From Acidimicrobiia bacterium (GTDB lineage Bacteria > Acidobacteriota > Vicinamibacteria > Vicinamibacterales > UBA2999), in NCBI GenBank assembly GCA_016871275.1, contig VFZG01000009.1, forward strand, positions 1 to 64,000: DNA of 64,000 nucleotides, read 5' to 3'. Made by a program: the position numbers and the translations under genes. Under the pieces are notes generated by a model. It had not been told where the DNA came from and ran no database searches. It was given only the letters and a program-made list of their open reading frames with translations. Shown here in pieces: positions 1 to 7,478 of the stretch; within the stretch, counting starts at the first letter, position 1, and the number at the start of each line of letters is the position of its first letter.

Positions 1-2
1 CC

Positions 3-983
3 ACCATCCCGGCGGCCGCGCCCGGTCCTCGCGACTACATGACCAACACGCTCTTCCCCGCCGTGCGCGACGCCGTCCGGACGGGCTTCGGCCTGGAAGT
101 CTTCACACACGCCCTGGCCGTGCCCGATACGTGGCCGCCGAAGGTCTGGAGTCACGACCGCGCCGCCTGGTCCGTGGAAGCGAAGATGCTGGTGAACGCC
201 TACGGGTTGCGCAACCGCTTTGCCATCATCACCGAAACGCCCGGCCAGCCCACCTTCGAGCGCCGGATCTACGCGCAGTACGCCTACATGGCCGCGCTGC
301 TCGACTACGTGAACGCCCACGGCGCCAAGATGCAGGCGATTGCGAAGAAGGCCGACGATGACACGGTGGCGGCCGTACTCGCCGGCGCGGAACAGGGCAC
401 CCTCACCAACTTCCTGGACGGCGAGTACCAGTCGGCGGGCACGATTGACCTCTTGGCCTATCGCACCAACGAGCCCATGTACTTGCCCGGCACCAGCATG
501 CACGGCACCAAACCCGGCACCGCCTCGGGCCCGCCGGAACTGGTGCGCGGCGTCGACGACTTGACCAAGCCCGTTGGCACGCGAAAGGCCACGGTGCCGC
601 GCGCCTACGTGCTGCCGCCCACGCTGAGTGCGGTGGCTGCGAAGCTGCGCCTGCAGAACATTCAGGTGACCACGCTGACCGCGCCGGCCAAGGTGCAGGG
701 CGAGCAGTTCACGATCGACCGTATGTACCCCGTGCGGCGCGCCGGCTACGATATGACGACGCTCGACGGGTCGTTCTCGCCGGTCCTCACGAAGGAGTTC
801 CCGGCCGGCTCGTTTGTGGTCGATATGGCTCAGCCGATGGCCAACGCCGCGTTCTATTACCTGGAGCCGCAGTCGCGCGACGGCTTCGTCGGGTGGGGAC
901 TGCTGGACGAGGCGCTGCGGACGCTGGGCGCCGGCGAACGCTCGGCGGTCTACCCCGTGTTCAAAGCGCGGCGATTGCCCTGA
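3..983 (+). CDS. M14-family zinc carboxypeptidase-like protein, C-terminal part (5' end outside window)
   Basis: Frame stays open upstream of the ATG at 39 to the window edge; 'YGLRNRFAIITETPGQPTFERRIYAQYAYMAALLDYV' resembles the C-terminal part of acidobacterial M14 peptidases. Confidence 0.6.
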   Translation, partial: TIPAAAPGPRDYMTNTLFPAVRDAVRTGFGLEVFTHALAVPDTWPPKVWSHDRAAWSVEAKMLVNAYGLRNRFAIITETPGQPTFERRIYAQYAYMAALLDYVNAHGAKMQAIAKKADDDTVAAVLAGAEQGTLTNFLDGEYQSAGTIDLLAYRTNEPMYLPGTSMHGTKPGTASGPPELVRGVDDLTKPVGTRKATVPRAYVLPPTLSAVAAKLRLQNIQVTTLTAPAKVQGEQFTIDRMYPVRRAGYDMTTLDGSFSPVLTKEFPAGSFVVDMAQPMANAAFYYLEPQSRDGFVGWGLLDEALRTLGAGERSAVYPVFKARRLP

Positions 984-1011
984 GGCGGCGGACACTTCAA
1001 CAGGCAATCCC

Positions 1012-1098
1012 ATGATCAACGCCGCGAATCTCACCGAGACCTACGGCGACTTCACGGCGGTAAGGGACTCTTCGTTTTACGTCGCCGCCGGAGACTTA
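1012..1098 (+). pseudogene. N-terminal remnant of an ABC transporter ATP-binding protein
   Basis: Translation MINAANLTETYGDFTAVRDSSFYVAAGDL matches the usual ABC-ATPase start (xxLTKxYGxFTAVxxxSFxVxxGEx), but homology stops before Walker A and runs into vapC. Confidence 0.6.
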
Positions 1099-1521
1099 CC
1101 TCGGCCGGCGGCGCTTCCGGACCGTCCAGTTCTCGACCTTCAGGTCGCGCACGCGCTCGAACTCGGCCGTGTTGTTCGTCACCACCGTCAGGCCCAGCGA
1201 ACGGGCGTGCGCGGAGATGAACAGATCGTTGGCGCCCATCATCGCCCCGCGGCGCTTCAGGTCGGCACGGATCTCGGCATAGTGGAGCGCGGCATCCTCA
1301 TCGAGCGCCGGGGCGTCGACGTAGGGTAGAAAAGCCGCCAGCGCCGTGGCGTCTTGCGCGCGGCGGGGCGAGACCTCAACACCAAACAGCAACTCAGCCT
1401 TCGTGACGACCGACATGCACACGTCGTCCACCGGCACCGAGCGCAGCCGCTCGAGCACCAGCGGGTGCGACCGCTTCATGATGTAGGAGCAGATATCGGT
1501 GTCGAGCATGAAGCGCGCCAT
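1096..1521 (-). CDS. vapC: PIN-domain toxin, VapC family
   Basis: MARFMLDTDICSYIMK..., acidic PIN residues, '...MMGANDLFISAHARSLGLTVVTNNTAEFERV'; paired with VapB-like gene. Confidence 0.9.
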   Translation of the reverse strand: MARFMLDTDICSYIMKRSHPLVLERLRSVPVDDVCMSVVTKAELLFGVEVSPRRAQDATALAAFLPYVDAPALDEDAALHYAEIRADLKRRGAMMGANDLFISAHARSLGLTVVTNNTAEFERVRDLKVENWTVRKRRRPR

Positions 1522-1748
1522 TACGGTTCGCGCTCCTGAACGGGCAGATCCTCAACACCAGCCAGATAGCCCTCCGACGCCACCGGGGCCGAGTCCAGGT
1601 AGTCGCGCCAGTCGCGCGGCCGGGGCGACAGGATGACCTCGTCGCCGACCTTGCGGATCACGACCTCGTCGGTCGCGAACTGGAACTCCTTCGGCAGACG
1701 CACGGCCTGGCTGCGGTTGGTCATGAAGACCTTGGCGGAACGGGGCAT
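1521..1748 (-). CDS. vapB: VapB-type (AbrB/SpoVT-like) antitoxin
   Basis: 75 aa MPRSAKVFMTNRSQAVRLPKEFQFATDEVVIRKVGDEVILSPRP...; start trimmed from the longer ORF; stop overlaps vapC start. Confidence 0.88.
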   Translation of the reverse strand: MPRSAKVFMTNRSQAVRLPKEFQFATDEVVIRKVGDEVILSPRPRDWRDYLDSAPVASEGYLAGVEDLPVQEREP

Positions 1749-1770
1749 GGCTGAACCTCTGCCATTAGTA

Positions 1771-1795
1771 TGCCATATACGAAATGTATATGGCA
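1771..1795. promoter_or_regulatory. Perfect inverted repeat upstream of vapB, probable autoregulatory operator
   Basis: tgccatatac-gaaat-gtatatggca: 10-bp perfect arms, 5-nt spacer, 22 nt upstream of the vapB start. Confidence 0.7.
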
Positions 1796-1834
1796 CCCTG
1801 CGTTCGATCGGGACCCTCGGCCCGGACGGGTCCG

Positions 1835-2767
1835 CTACTTCAGCCCGCTCGGCCGCAACTGCTTCCAGCGCTCGATGAACGCGACCGCCGCGTTCACCGA
1901 GGCCTCGGTCTCGTCGCGCCCGCGCTCGGCGGTCGCCGCCTTGACGTCCAGGGCGCTCCACACACCCGTCTCGGTCATGTCTTTCGTCGAGGTCCCCTTC
2001 CCGGTCGACGCGGCCTTGAGCGCCTCGGCCAGGAACACTCGGGTAGCGGTGGGATCGCCGGCCACGACCTCCGGCAGGATCTTCTCGAGATGCGGGCGCA
2101 GCGTGAGCGGCGCCGTGCGGGCCACGCTCATGTTCACCAGGTTCGGCGTCAGGTAGAGCGACCGCGACGTCTCGCTCACGCCGCCGTGGCGATCGAACGC
2201 CGGGGGGCCCTGCCGGGGAGGCCGCTTCAGGAACGGCTGAGCTGCATCATCCAGTTCTACGGCAATGCCGGCGGTCTCCTGGTTGATGCGATCGACGATG
2301 TACTGCACGGTGGCGGAGTTGCCGGCGTGGCTGTTCAGGATCAGGAAACGCTTGAAACCGTGCGCCAGCAGGCTCTGCGCGGCCTGGAAGTACACGAGTT
2401 GAATCGTCTCAGACGGCAGGGTGATGGTGCCAGGGAAGGCCATGTGATACGGCGAGTTGCCGGGAAACAGAATCGGCGCCACCAGCACATCGGTCCGCTG
2501 CGCGATCAGCTTCGCGCGCTCCAATCCGCTCAGGAAGTCCGTGCCAATAGGACCCTGCAAGCCATGCTGCTCCAGTGACGCCACCGGCAGAATCACCATG
2601 TCGGTGCGCGTCAGCAGGTCCGCCACCTCCGGCGACGTCATGTGCGGCAGGTAGTTCTTGATCTTCTGCTCATGCCACAGCGGGTTGGCGGGCGCGGGCT
2701 GCGCCAACGCCGCCGACACCCACACCACACCCAGCACCAGCGCAACGGCGACGCGAACTCGCAACAT
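1835..2767 (-). CDS. Creatininase (creatinine amidohydrolase) family protein, secreted
   Basis: Signal peptide; 'MVILPVASLEQHGLQGPIGTDFL...LNSHAGN' typical creatininase motifs. Confidence 0.85.
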   Translation of the reverse strand: MLRVRVAVALVLGVVWVSAALAQPAPANPLWHEQKIKNYLPHMTSPEVADLLTRTDMVILPVASLEQHGLQGPIGTDFLSGLERAKLIAQRTDVLVAPILFPGNSPYHMAFPGTITLPSETIQLVYFQAAQSLLAHGFKRFLILNSHAGNSATVQYIVDRINQETAGIAVELDDAAQPFLKRPPRQGPPAFDRHGGVSETSRSLYLTPNLVNMSVARTAPLTLRPHLEKILPEVVAGDPTATRVFLAEALKAASTGKGTSTKDMTETGVWSALDVKAATAERGRDETEASVNAAVAFIERWKQLRPSGLK

Positions 2768-2807
2768 GCAGTCCTCCTCGAATGACGACGGACGGGTCGA
2801 CGCGCGT

Positions 2808-5366
2808 CTACTTGCTGCGCACGGCCGTCATGGTGATCTCCAGCCTCGCCCCGCGCGCCAGTTCCTTGACCGCCACGGTTGACCGCGTGGGATAGGCGCC
2901 GTCCGGAAAATACGATCGGTAGAGCTCGTTGAACCTGGCGAAGTCGGCCATGTCGGCCAGATAGACGGTGACCTTGACCACATCGCCCAGCGACATGCCG
3001 GCGTTCGCCAGCACCGTCTGCACGTTGCTCATGATCTGCTTCATCTCAGGCTCGAGGCCGCCGGGCACGAGCTGACCGGACACCGGATCGCCTCCCGTAC
3101 TGCCCGACAGATACAGCGTGTCGCCAACCAGGATGGCCGGCACGAGCGGCGACGGCGTGGGCTTGTAGTTGGGGGGTTGAATCACGCGCCGGGCGGGTGC
3201 CGGATTCCGGGCGGCCTGCGCCCCCGCGCCGCCGAAGTACAAGACATTGGGAGCCTCGGAGCGCGCCATCGCAATGTCGAGGCGGCCGTCCTTGTCGACA
3301 TCGCCAATGGCAAACCCGTACGCCGTCCCCCGGTCGTCGCCAAACAGCACCGGCGTGAAGTTCCGGCCGGAACCGTCGTTGAAGAACACCGCCGGCCGCG
3401 CTTCGACGAAGCCCACCACGATGTCGGTCGTGCCATTGCCATCGAGGTCGGCGGTGGCCAGCGCGTACGGCGACTTGTCGACAAGGCCGATTGGCACGGC
3501 CGCCGACAACCGGTTCCCTGCTTCGCCGTAGTAGATCGCCACGCCGGTTCGCTCGTCGATGGCCACGAGGTCCTGCCGGCCGTCGCCGTTCAGGTCGGCG
3601 GCGGCCGACATGCGAATGGTGGCGGTGGCGGGCCCGAACGGCACCTTCGCGGCGCCGGCGAACGTGCCCGTGCCGCCGTTGACATAAATGTGGCTCTGGC
3701 CGCCGTCGCGATGCGGGACGACGAGATCCACCAGTCCATCGCCGGTCACGTCAGCTGCGGTAATCGTGGTCGCCGACTCGGTAGCGAATTTCTCGCACGA
3801 CGCCTCGAACTGTCCGCGCCCCTTGTTGAAGCAGACGTAGCTGGCACCGGGCCGGTCGCCCGTGCGGTTGGCCACGACGATGTCGGGCAGGCCGTCGGCA
3901 TTCAGATCAGCAATGGTGGCGTTGCGTGTCGGCCAGTCGGCCTGGCCGAAGGTGGATCCGGGGCGGAACCGGCCCTTGCCGTCGTTCAAGTAGACGAGCT
4001 TGGGATCGCGATCGTTGCTGATCACCACGTCCAGGTCGCGGTCGCCATCAAGGTCGACCAGGTGACCCGAGTAGGTGCGATCCGACGCGGTCCCGAGATC
4101 GTAGGCCGACGAAAATCCGCCGCGGCCATCACCAAGCAACACGCGATCGACCAGCGGCCAATGCCGGCCCTTCGCCAGCACGATGTCGGGGTTGCCGTCC
4201 CCGTTCACGTCACCAATGCTGGCATTCGCCGAGGTCTCTGACGTGGGCTCCAGCAGCAGCGTCCGCTCGTAGTTCGGCAGAGTATCCGCGGCCGAGGCGT
4301 GGGTCTGCGTGCGATCGAAGTGGGCGACGATGTCGCGGGCGGCGCGGCCAATACGATCTTCGGCCTCGCCATATGAACCGGTGACGCCGTTCACGAAAAA
4401 CGAGATGAGGATGGTGCCCGAGCGGGCCGACACCAGCCCCACGTCGTTGGCAATCACCGCGCTGTCGCCGGTCTTATGCGCCACCGGCAGGTCGAGAAAG
4501 TGCGGCAGGCGGCGGCTGCCGGCCTGCTGCCGGCCCAGCATGGTCTTCATCTCGGCGGCGCTGGCCTGCGACGTCAGCGTGCCGCGCTCAATGGCCTCGA
4601 GCAGGCGGCCCGTTTCGCGAGGCGTCATGTCGCCCAGCCAGTAGGCCCGATCCTGCACGGTGAGCCGGTTGCGATTCGCCGTCATGGTGCGGCGGTTGGC
4701 GGGGTCGCGGACCATGTCCACCCACTTGGCTCGCGATCCCGTGAACAGATCCGTGTAGAGTGCGAACAGTTTGCTGTCCTGCGAGGCGTACTGCAGTCCG
4801 GTGGTCTCTTCCGGCGTCAGGTTGGCGAATGCGGGATCGATCAGCATCAGCAGCTGCTTGCGATACTCGTGGCTGCGGCCGAGCATCCGCGTCTTGGTGA
4901 ACCCCGACGCCGCGAGCCAGCTGTTCAAGGCGTCGACGCCGCCGATCTTGCGGACCATAAGGTCCGTGGCGGTGTTGTCGCTGGTGATCACCATCTCGGT
5001 GATCAGGTCGCGGTAGGTCGGATTCAACCCGAGGTCGTGAAACTGCAGCACCCCGCTGCCGTCGCGCAGATCCGCGCGCGTGATCGTCACGCGTTCGTTC
5101 AGGTTCAGCGTCTTCGCGTCGGCCATCTGAAAGGCGCGCGCCATGATGGCCAGCTTGATCACGCTGGCGCTGCTGAACGACTCGTCGCCGCGCACCGCGG
5201 CCTCCTCGCCGGTGCCAAGGTGCTTGACGTAGACGCCGGTCCGGGCCGGGAAGTCCGCCAGGTGCGAGGTAATCAGCGCGGTCAGACTAGCGGCTGGTGC
5301 CTGGGTCGACACGGCGGCGGCCAACGCCATGAACAGGATCGGAGCAAGCAGTCGCGTGCGCATCAT
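2808..5366 (-). CDS. Secreted multidomain protein: class A beta-lactamase-like domain + VCBS/FG-GAP repeats + RidA (YjgF/UK114) domain
   Basis: Start trimmed to MMRTRLLAPILFMALAAAV (signal peptide). SxxK (SVIK), SDN and KTG present; about seven D-x-[DN]-x-[DN]-G repeats (DVNGDGNPDIV, DLNGDGRQDLV, DLDGNGTTDIV...); C-terminus 'YPTRSTVAVKELARGARLEITMTAV' is RidA-like. One continuous ORF. Confidence 0.85.
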   Translation of the reverse strand: MMRTRLLAPILFMALAAAVSTQAPAASLTALITSHLADFPARTGVYVKHLGTGEEAAVRGDESFSSASVIKLAIMARAFQMADAKTLNLNERVTITRADLRDGSGVLQFHDLGLNPTYRDLITEMVITSDNTATDLMVRKIGGVDALNSWLAASGFTKTRMLGRSHEYRKQLLMLIDPAFANLTPEETTGLQYASQDSKLFALYTDLFTGSRAKWVDMVRDPANRRTMTANRNRLTVQDRAYWLGDMTPRETGRLLEAIERGTLTSQASAAEMKTMLGRQQAGSRRLPHFLDLPVAHKTGDSAVIANDVGLVSARSGTILISFFVNGVTGSYGEAEDRIGRAARDIVAHFDRTQTHASAADTLPNYERTLLLEPTSETSANASIGDVNGDGNPDIVLAKGRHWPLVDRVLLGDGRGGFSSAYDLGTASDRTYSGHLVDLDGDRDLDVVISNDRDPKLVYLNDGKGRFRPGSTFGQADWPTRNATIADLNADGLPDIVVANRTGDRPGASYVCFNKGRGQFEASCEKFATESATTITAADVTGDGLVDLVVPHRDGGQSHIYVNGGTGTFAGAAKVPFGPATATIRMSAAADLNGDGRQDLVAIDERTGVAIYYGEAGNRLSAAVPIGLVDKSPYALATADLDGNGTTDIVVGFVEARPAVFFNDGSGRNFTPVLFGDDRGTAYGFAIGDVDKDGRLDIAMARSEAPNVLYFGGAGAQAARNPAPARRVIQPPNYKPTPSPLVPAILVGDTLYLSGSTGGDPVSGQLVPGGLEPEMKQIMSNVQTVLANAGMSLGDVVKVTVYLADMADFARFNELYRSYFPDGAYPTRSTVAVKELARGARLEITMTAVRSK

Positions 5367-5412
5367 GGTCACCTTGGAGAAGAAGCGCGAAGGGCGACGC
5401 ACAGACCGATCG

Positions 5413-5997
5413 CTATCGCGGCTGATGAAAGTAGCCCTTGAGTCTTGGCGTCCTGGGTTTCCAGTCAGGCAGCTTCGCGTAGTCATCGCCGATCGGCATC
5501 TTCACCTTCGGCAGCGTCTTCTCGTCCATCACGTCGTCTTCGGCGATGACCTCGTTGATGAACAGCAAGTACGCCGTCAGCGCGTAGACCTCGTCGGGGG
5601 TCAACGTGCCTTCGCGATTCAGCGGCATGCCGCGATTGATGTAATCCCAGACGATGGTCGCGTGCGGCGCGCGCACCGGCAGGATGCGTCCACGTGACCA
5701 TGTCTCAGCGTCTTTCCCTCGGTTGGCTTTCAACGTCGGCGCCTTGCCGCTCGTGCCGTTCGGACCATGACATCCGGCGCAGCCCTTCGCGCGATAGACT
5801 TGCGCGCCTTCTCGGACGGTGCCCTTCCCTGGCGGCAGTTCCTCACCGCCCGGTCCGATCGCGATGTCCCAGGCGCGGATTTCTGCCGCGGTCGGCGTGC
5901 GTCCGACACCGTAGCCAGCGGACTGCGCCAGCGCGGTGGCGCCGGCGATCAACACCAGCGCCAGGGCCCTAAGCAAAGCCATTGGTGACACTGCCAT
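5413..5997 (-). CDS. c-type cytochrome, SoxD-like / sulfite dehydrogenase cytochrome subunit
   Basis: Signal peptide, CAGCH haem motif, C-terminal '...LTPDEVYALTAYLLFINEVIAEDDVMDEKTLPKVKMP'; overlaps the SoxC-like gene. Confidence 0.75.
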   Translation of the reverse strand: MAVSPMALLRALALVLIAGATALAQSAGYGVGRTPTAAEIRAWDIAIGPGGEELPPGKGTVREGAQVYRAKGCAGCHGPNGTSGKAPTLKANRGKDAETWSRGRILPVRAPHATIVWDYINRGMPLNREGTLTPDEVYALTAYLLFINEVIAEDDVMDEKTLPKVKMPIGDDYAKLPDWKPRTPRLKGYFHQPR

Positions 5998-7240
5998 CGC
6001 TGGCGATTCGCCACGGCTGAATGCTGTTGTCGAGACCCGGCACGCTGAACGTCTGATCGTACGGCCGGTTCCAGTACTTCGCAATCTGCTCGCGCGACGG
6101 CTGCACCTGGCCGATCTCGTCGGTGCAGCGCGACAGGATCTCCGTCGGCTGCCCGTCCCAATTCCACATGTAGCCGAATCGCGCGTGCGCCATGCGCTGC
6201 GGTGTGCTCTTGAACTCGGCCTTGTTCCAGCGCTTGCCGCCGTCGGTCGAGACTTCGACCAGTTTGATGGCGCCGCCGCCGGACCAGGCCAGGCCGCTGA
6301 TTTCGTAGAAGCCCTTGCCGGGCAACTGTTGCGAGCCTGATGGGAACGTGATGACGGACTTGGGCCCGATCTGGTAATCGAGCGCCGCGACTTTCGGATC
6401 GCGATCGAGATGCCCGTAGTCGTTGTAGTTCATGTAGTAGCGATCGACGACCTTGATGCGCCGCAGCCACTTGGTGTGAAAAATGCCTTCGAATCCGGGC
6501 ACCATCAGCCGCACCGGGAAACCCTGCTGCGGCCGCACGGCTTCGCCGTTCATCCCGTAGGCGACGATGCAATCGTCCATCGCTTTGGCGATCGGCATAC
6601 TGGATGCGCCCTTGATTTCCTCCGACCCTTCCGCCACGAACCAGGTCGCGCTGCCCTTCAGGCCGCATTCCCTGAGCAGCGTCGACAGCAGCACGCCAGT
6701 CCATTCGGCGCAACTCGTCATGCCGTGCGTGTCCTGCACGGTCTTCGCGCGGCGCGACGATCGATTGCCGGCGCATTCGATGAAATGTAATCGCGTCACC
6801 GACGGCAGGCGCTTCAAGTCGGCGACGGTGAACGTCAACGGACGATCCACCAGACCGTGAATCATGAGCTGGTGTTCCTGCGGATCGATGTCCGGCAGAA
6901 ACGAACCGCGCGTCGTCCCCATGTAATGCAGCGACGACGGAGTGATGACGCCGACCGAATCCTGAAGCGGCGCGGCGACATGGAACGTGAGTCCCCAGCT
7001 GTCCGGTGACGGCCTGCCGCCGTGCGCGATGCGGACCGAGGTGACGTGCTTCGATCGCTCGCCGTAGGCGATCTGATCGTGGCCTTCCTTGATCATGGCA
7101 GGCGCCGGATGTTGATCGTGCGATTGGCTGCCCGCCGGCGATTGGCCGAGAGCGGGCGTGGCCGCACCCAGGGTCAGGCCGCCGGCCAAGGCGGCGCCGC
7201 TTTTGAGGAATTCCCTGCGAGCAGGTTGCTTCGAGCCCAT
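5969..7240 (-). CDS. Molybdopterin-dependent sulfite oxidase-family protein, SoxC-like
   Basis: Tat-like signal RREFLKSGAALAGG; 'LHFIECAGNRSS', 'EWTGVLLSTLLRECGLK', 'GFPVRLMVPGFEGIFHTKWLRRIKV'. Confidence 0.82.
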   Translation of the reverse strand: MGSKQPARREFLKSGAALAGGLTLGAATPALGQSPAGSQSHDQHPAPAMIKEGHDQIAYGERSKHVTSVRIAHGGRPSPDSWGLTFHVAAPLQDSVGVITPSSLHYMGTTRGSFLPDIDPQEHQLMIHGLVDRPLTFTVADLKRLPSVTRLHFIECAGNRSSRRAKTVQDTHGMTSCAEWTGVLLSTLLRECGLKGSATWFVAEGSEEIKGASSMPIAKAMDDCIVAYGMNGEAVRPQQGFPVRLMVPGFEGIFHTKWLRRIKVVDRYYMNYNDYGHLDRDPKVAALDYQIGPKSVITFPSGSQQLPGKGFYEISGLAWSGGGAIKLVEVSTDGGKRWNKAEFKSTPQRMAHARFGYMWNWDGQPTEILSRCTDEIGQVQPSREQIAKYWNRPYDQTFSVPGLDNSIQPWRIASDGSVTNGFA

Positions 7241-7478
7241 CGGTGTCTCCTTCTGACGATGCCGAGTCCGCGTGCCGGCAGTATACGCCCAAGACGGTTG
7301 CGGCTGGCGATGGATGAGCCGGATATAAGAATACGCCTCACATGGCCCTCTCGGTCGGCGCCGCGGGTGAGATAGCAGACGATTAGTCCGCCACCGAAGC
7401 GGTGTCGTGGATTGACGTCTCGCGCGAACGCCCCTGCCGCCATATAATCCGCGCACCAACACTCTTTCCAGGAGAACC

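Noticed and set aside
4476-5441. 321-aa plus-strand ORF
   Set aside because: Antisense to the beta-lactamase-like domain; no coherent family motifs.
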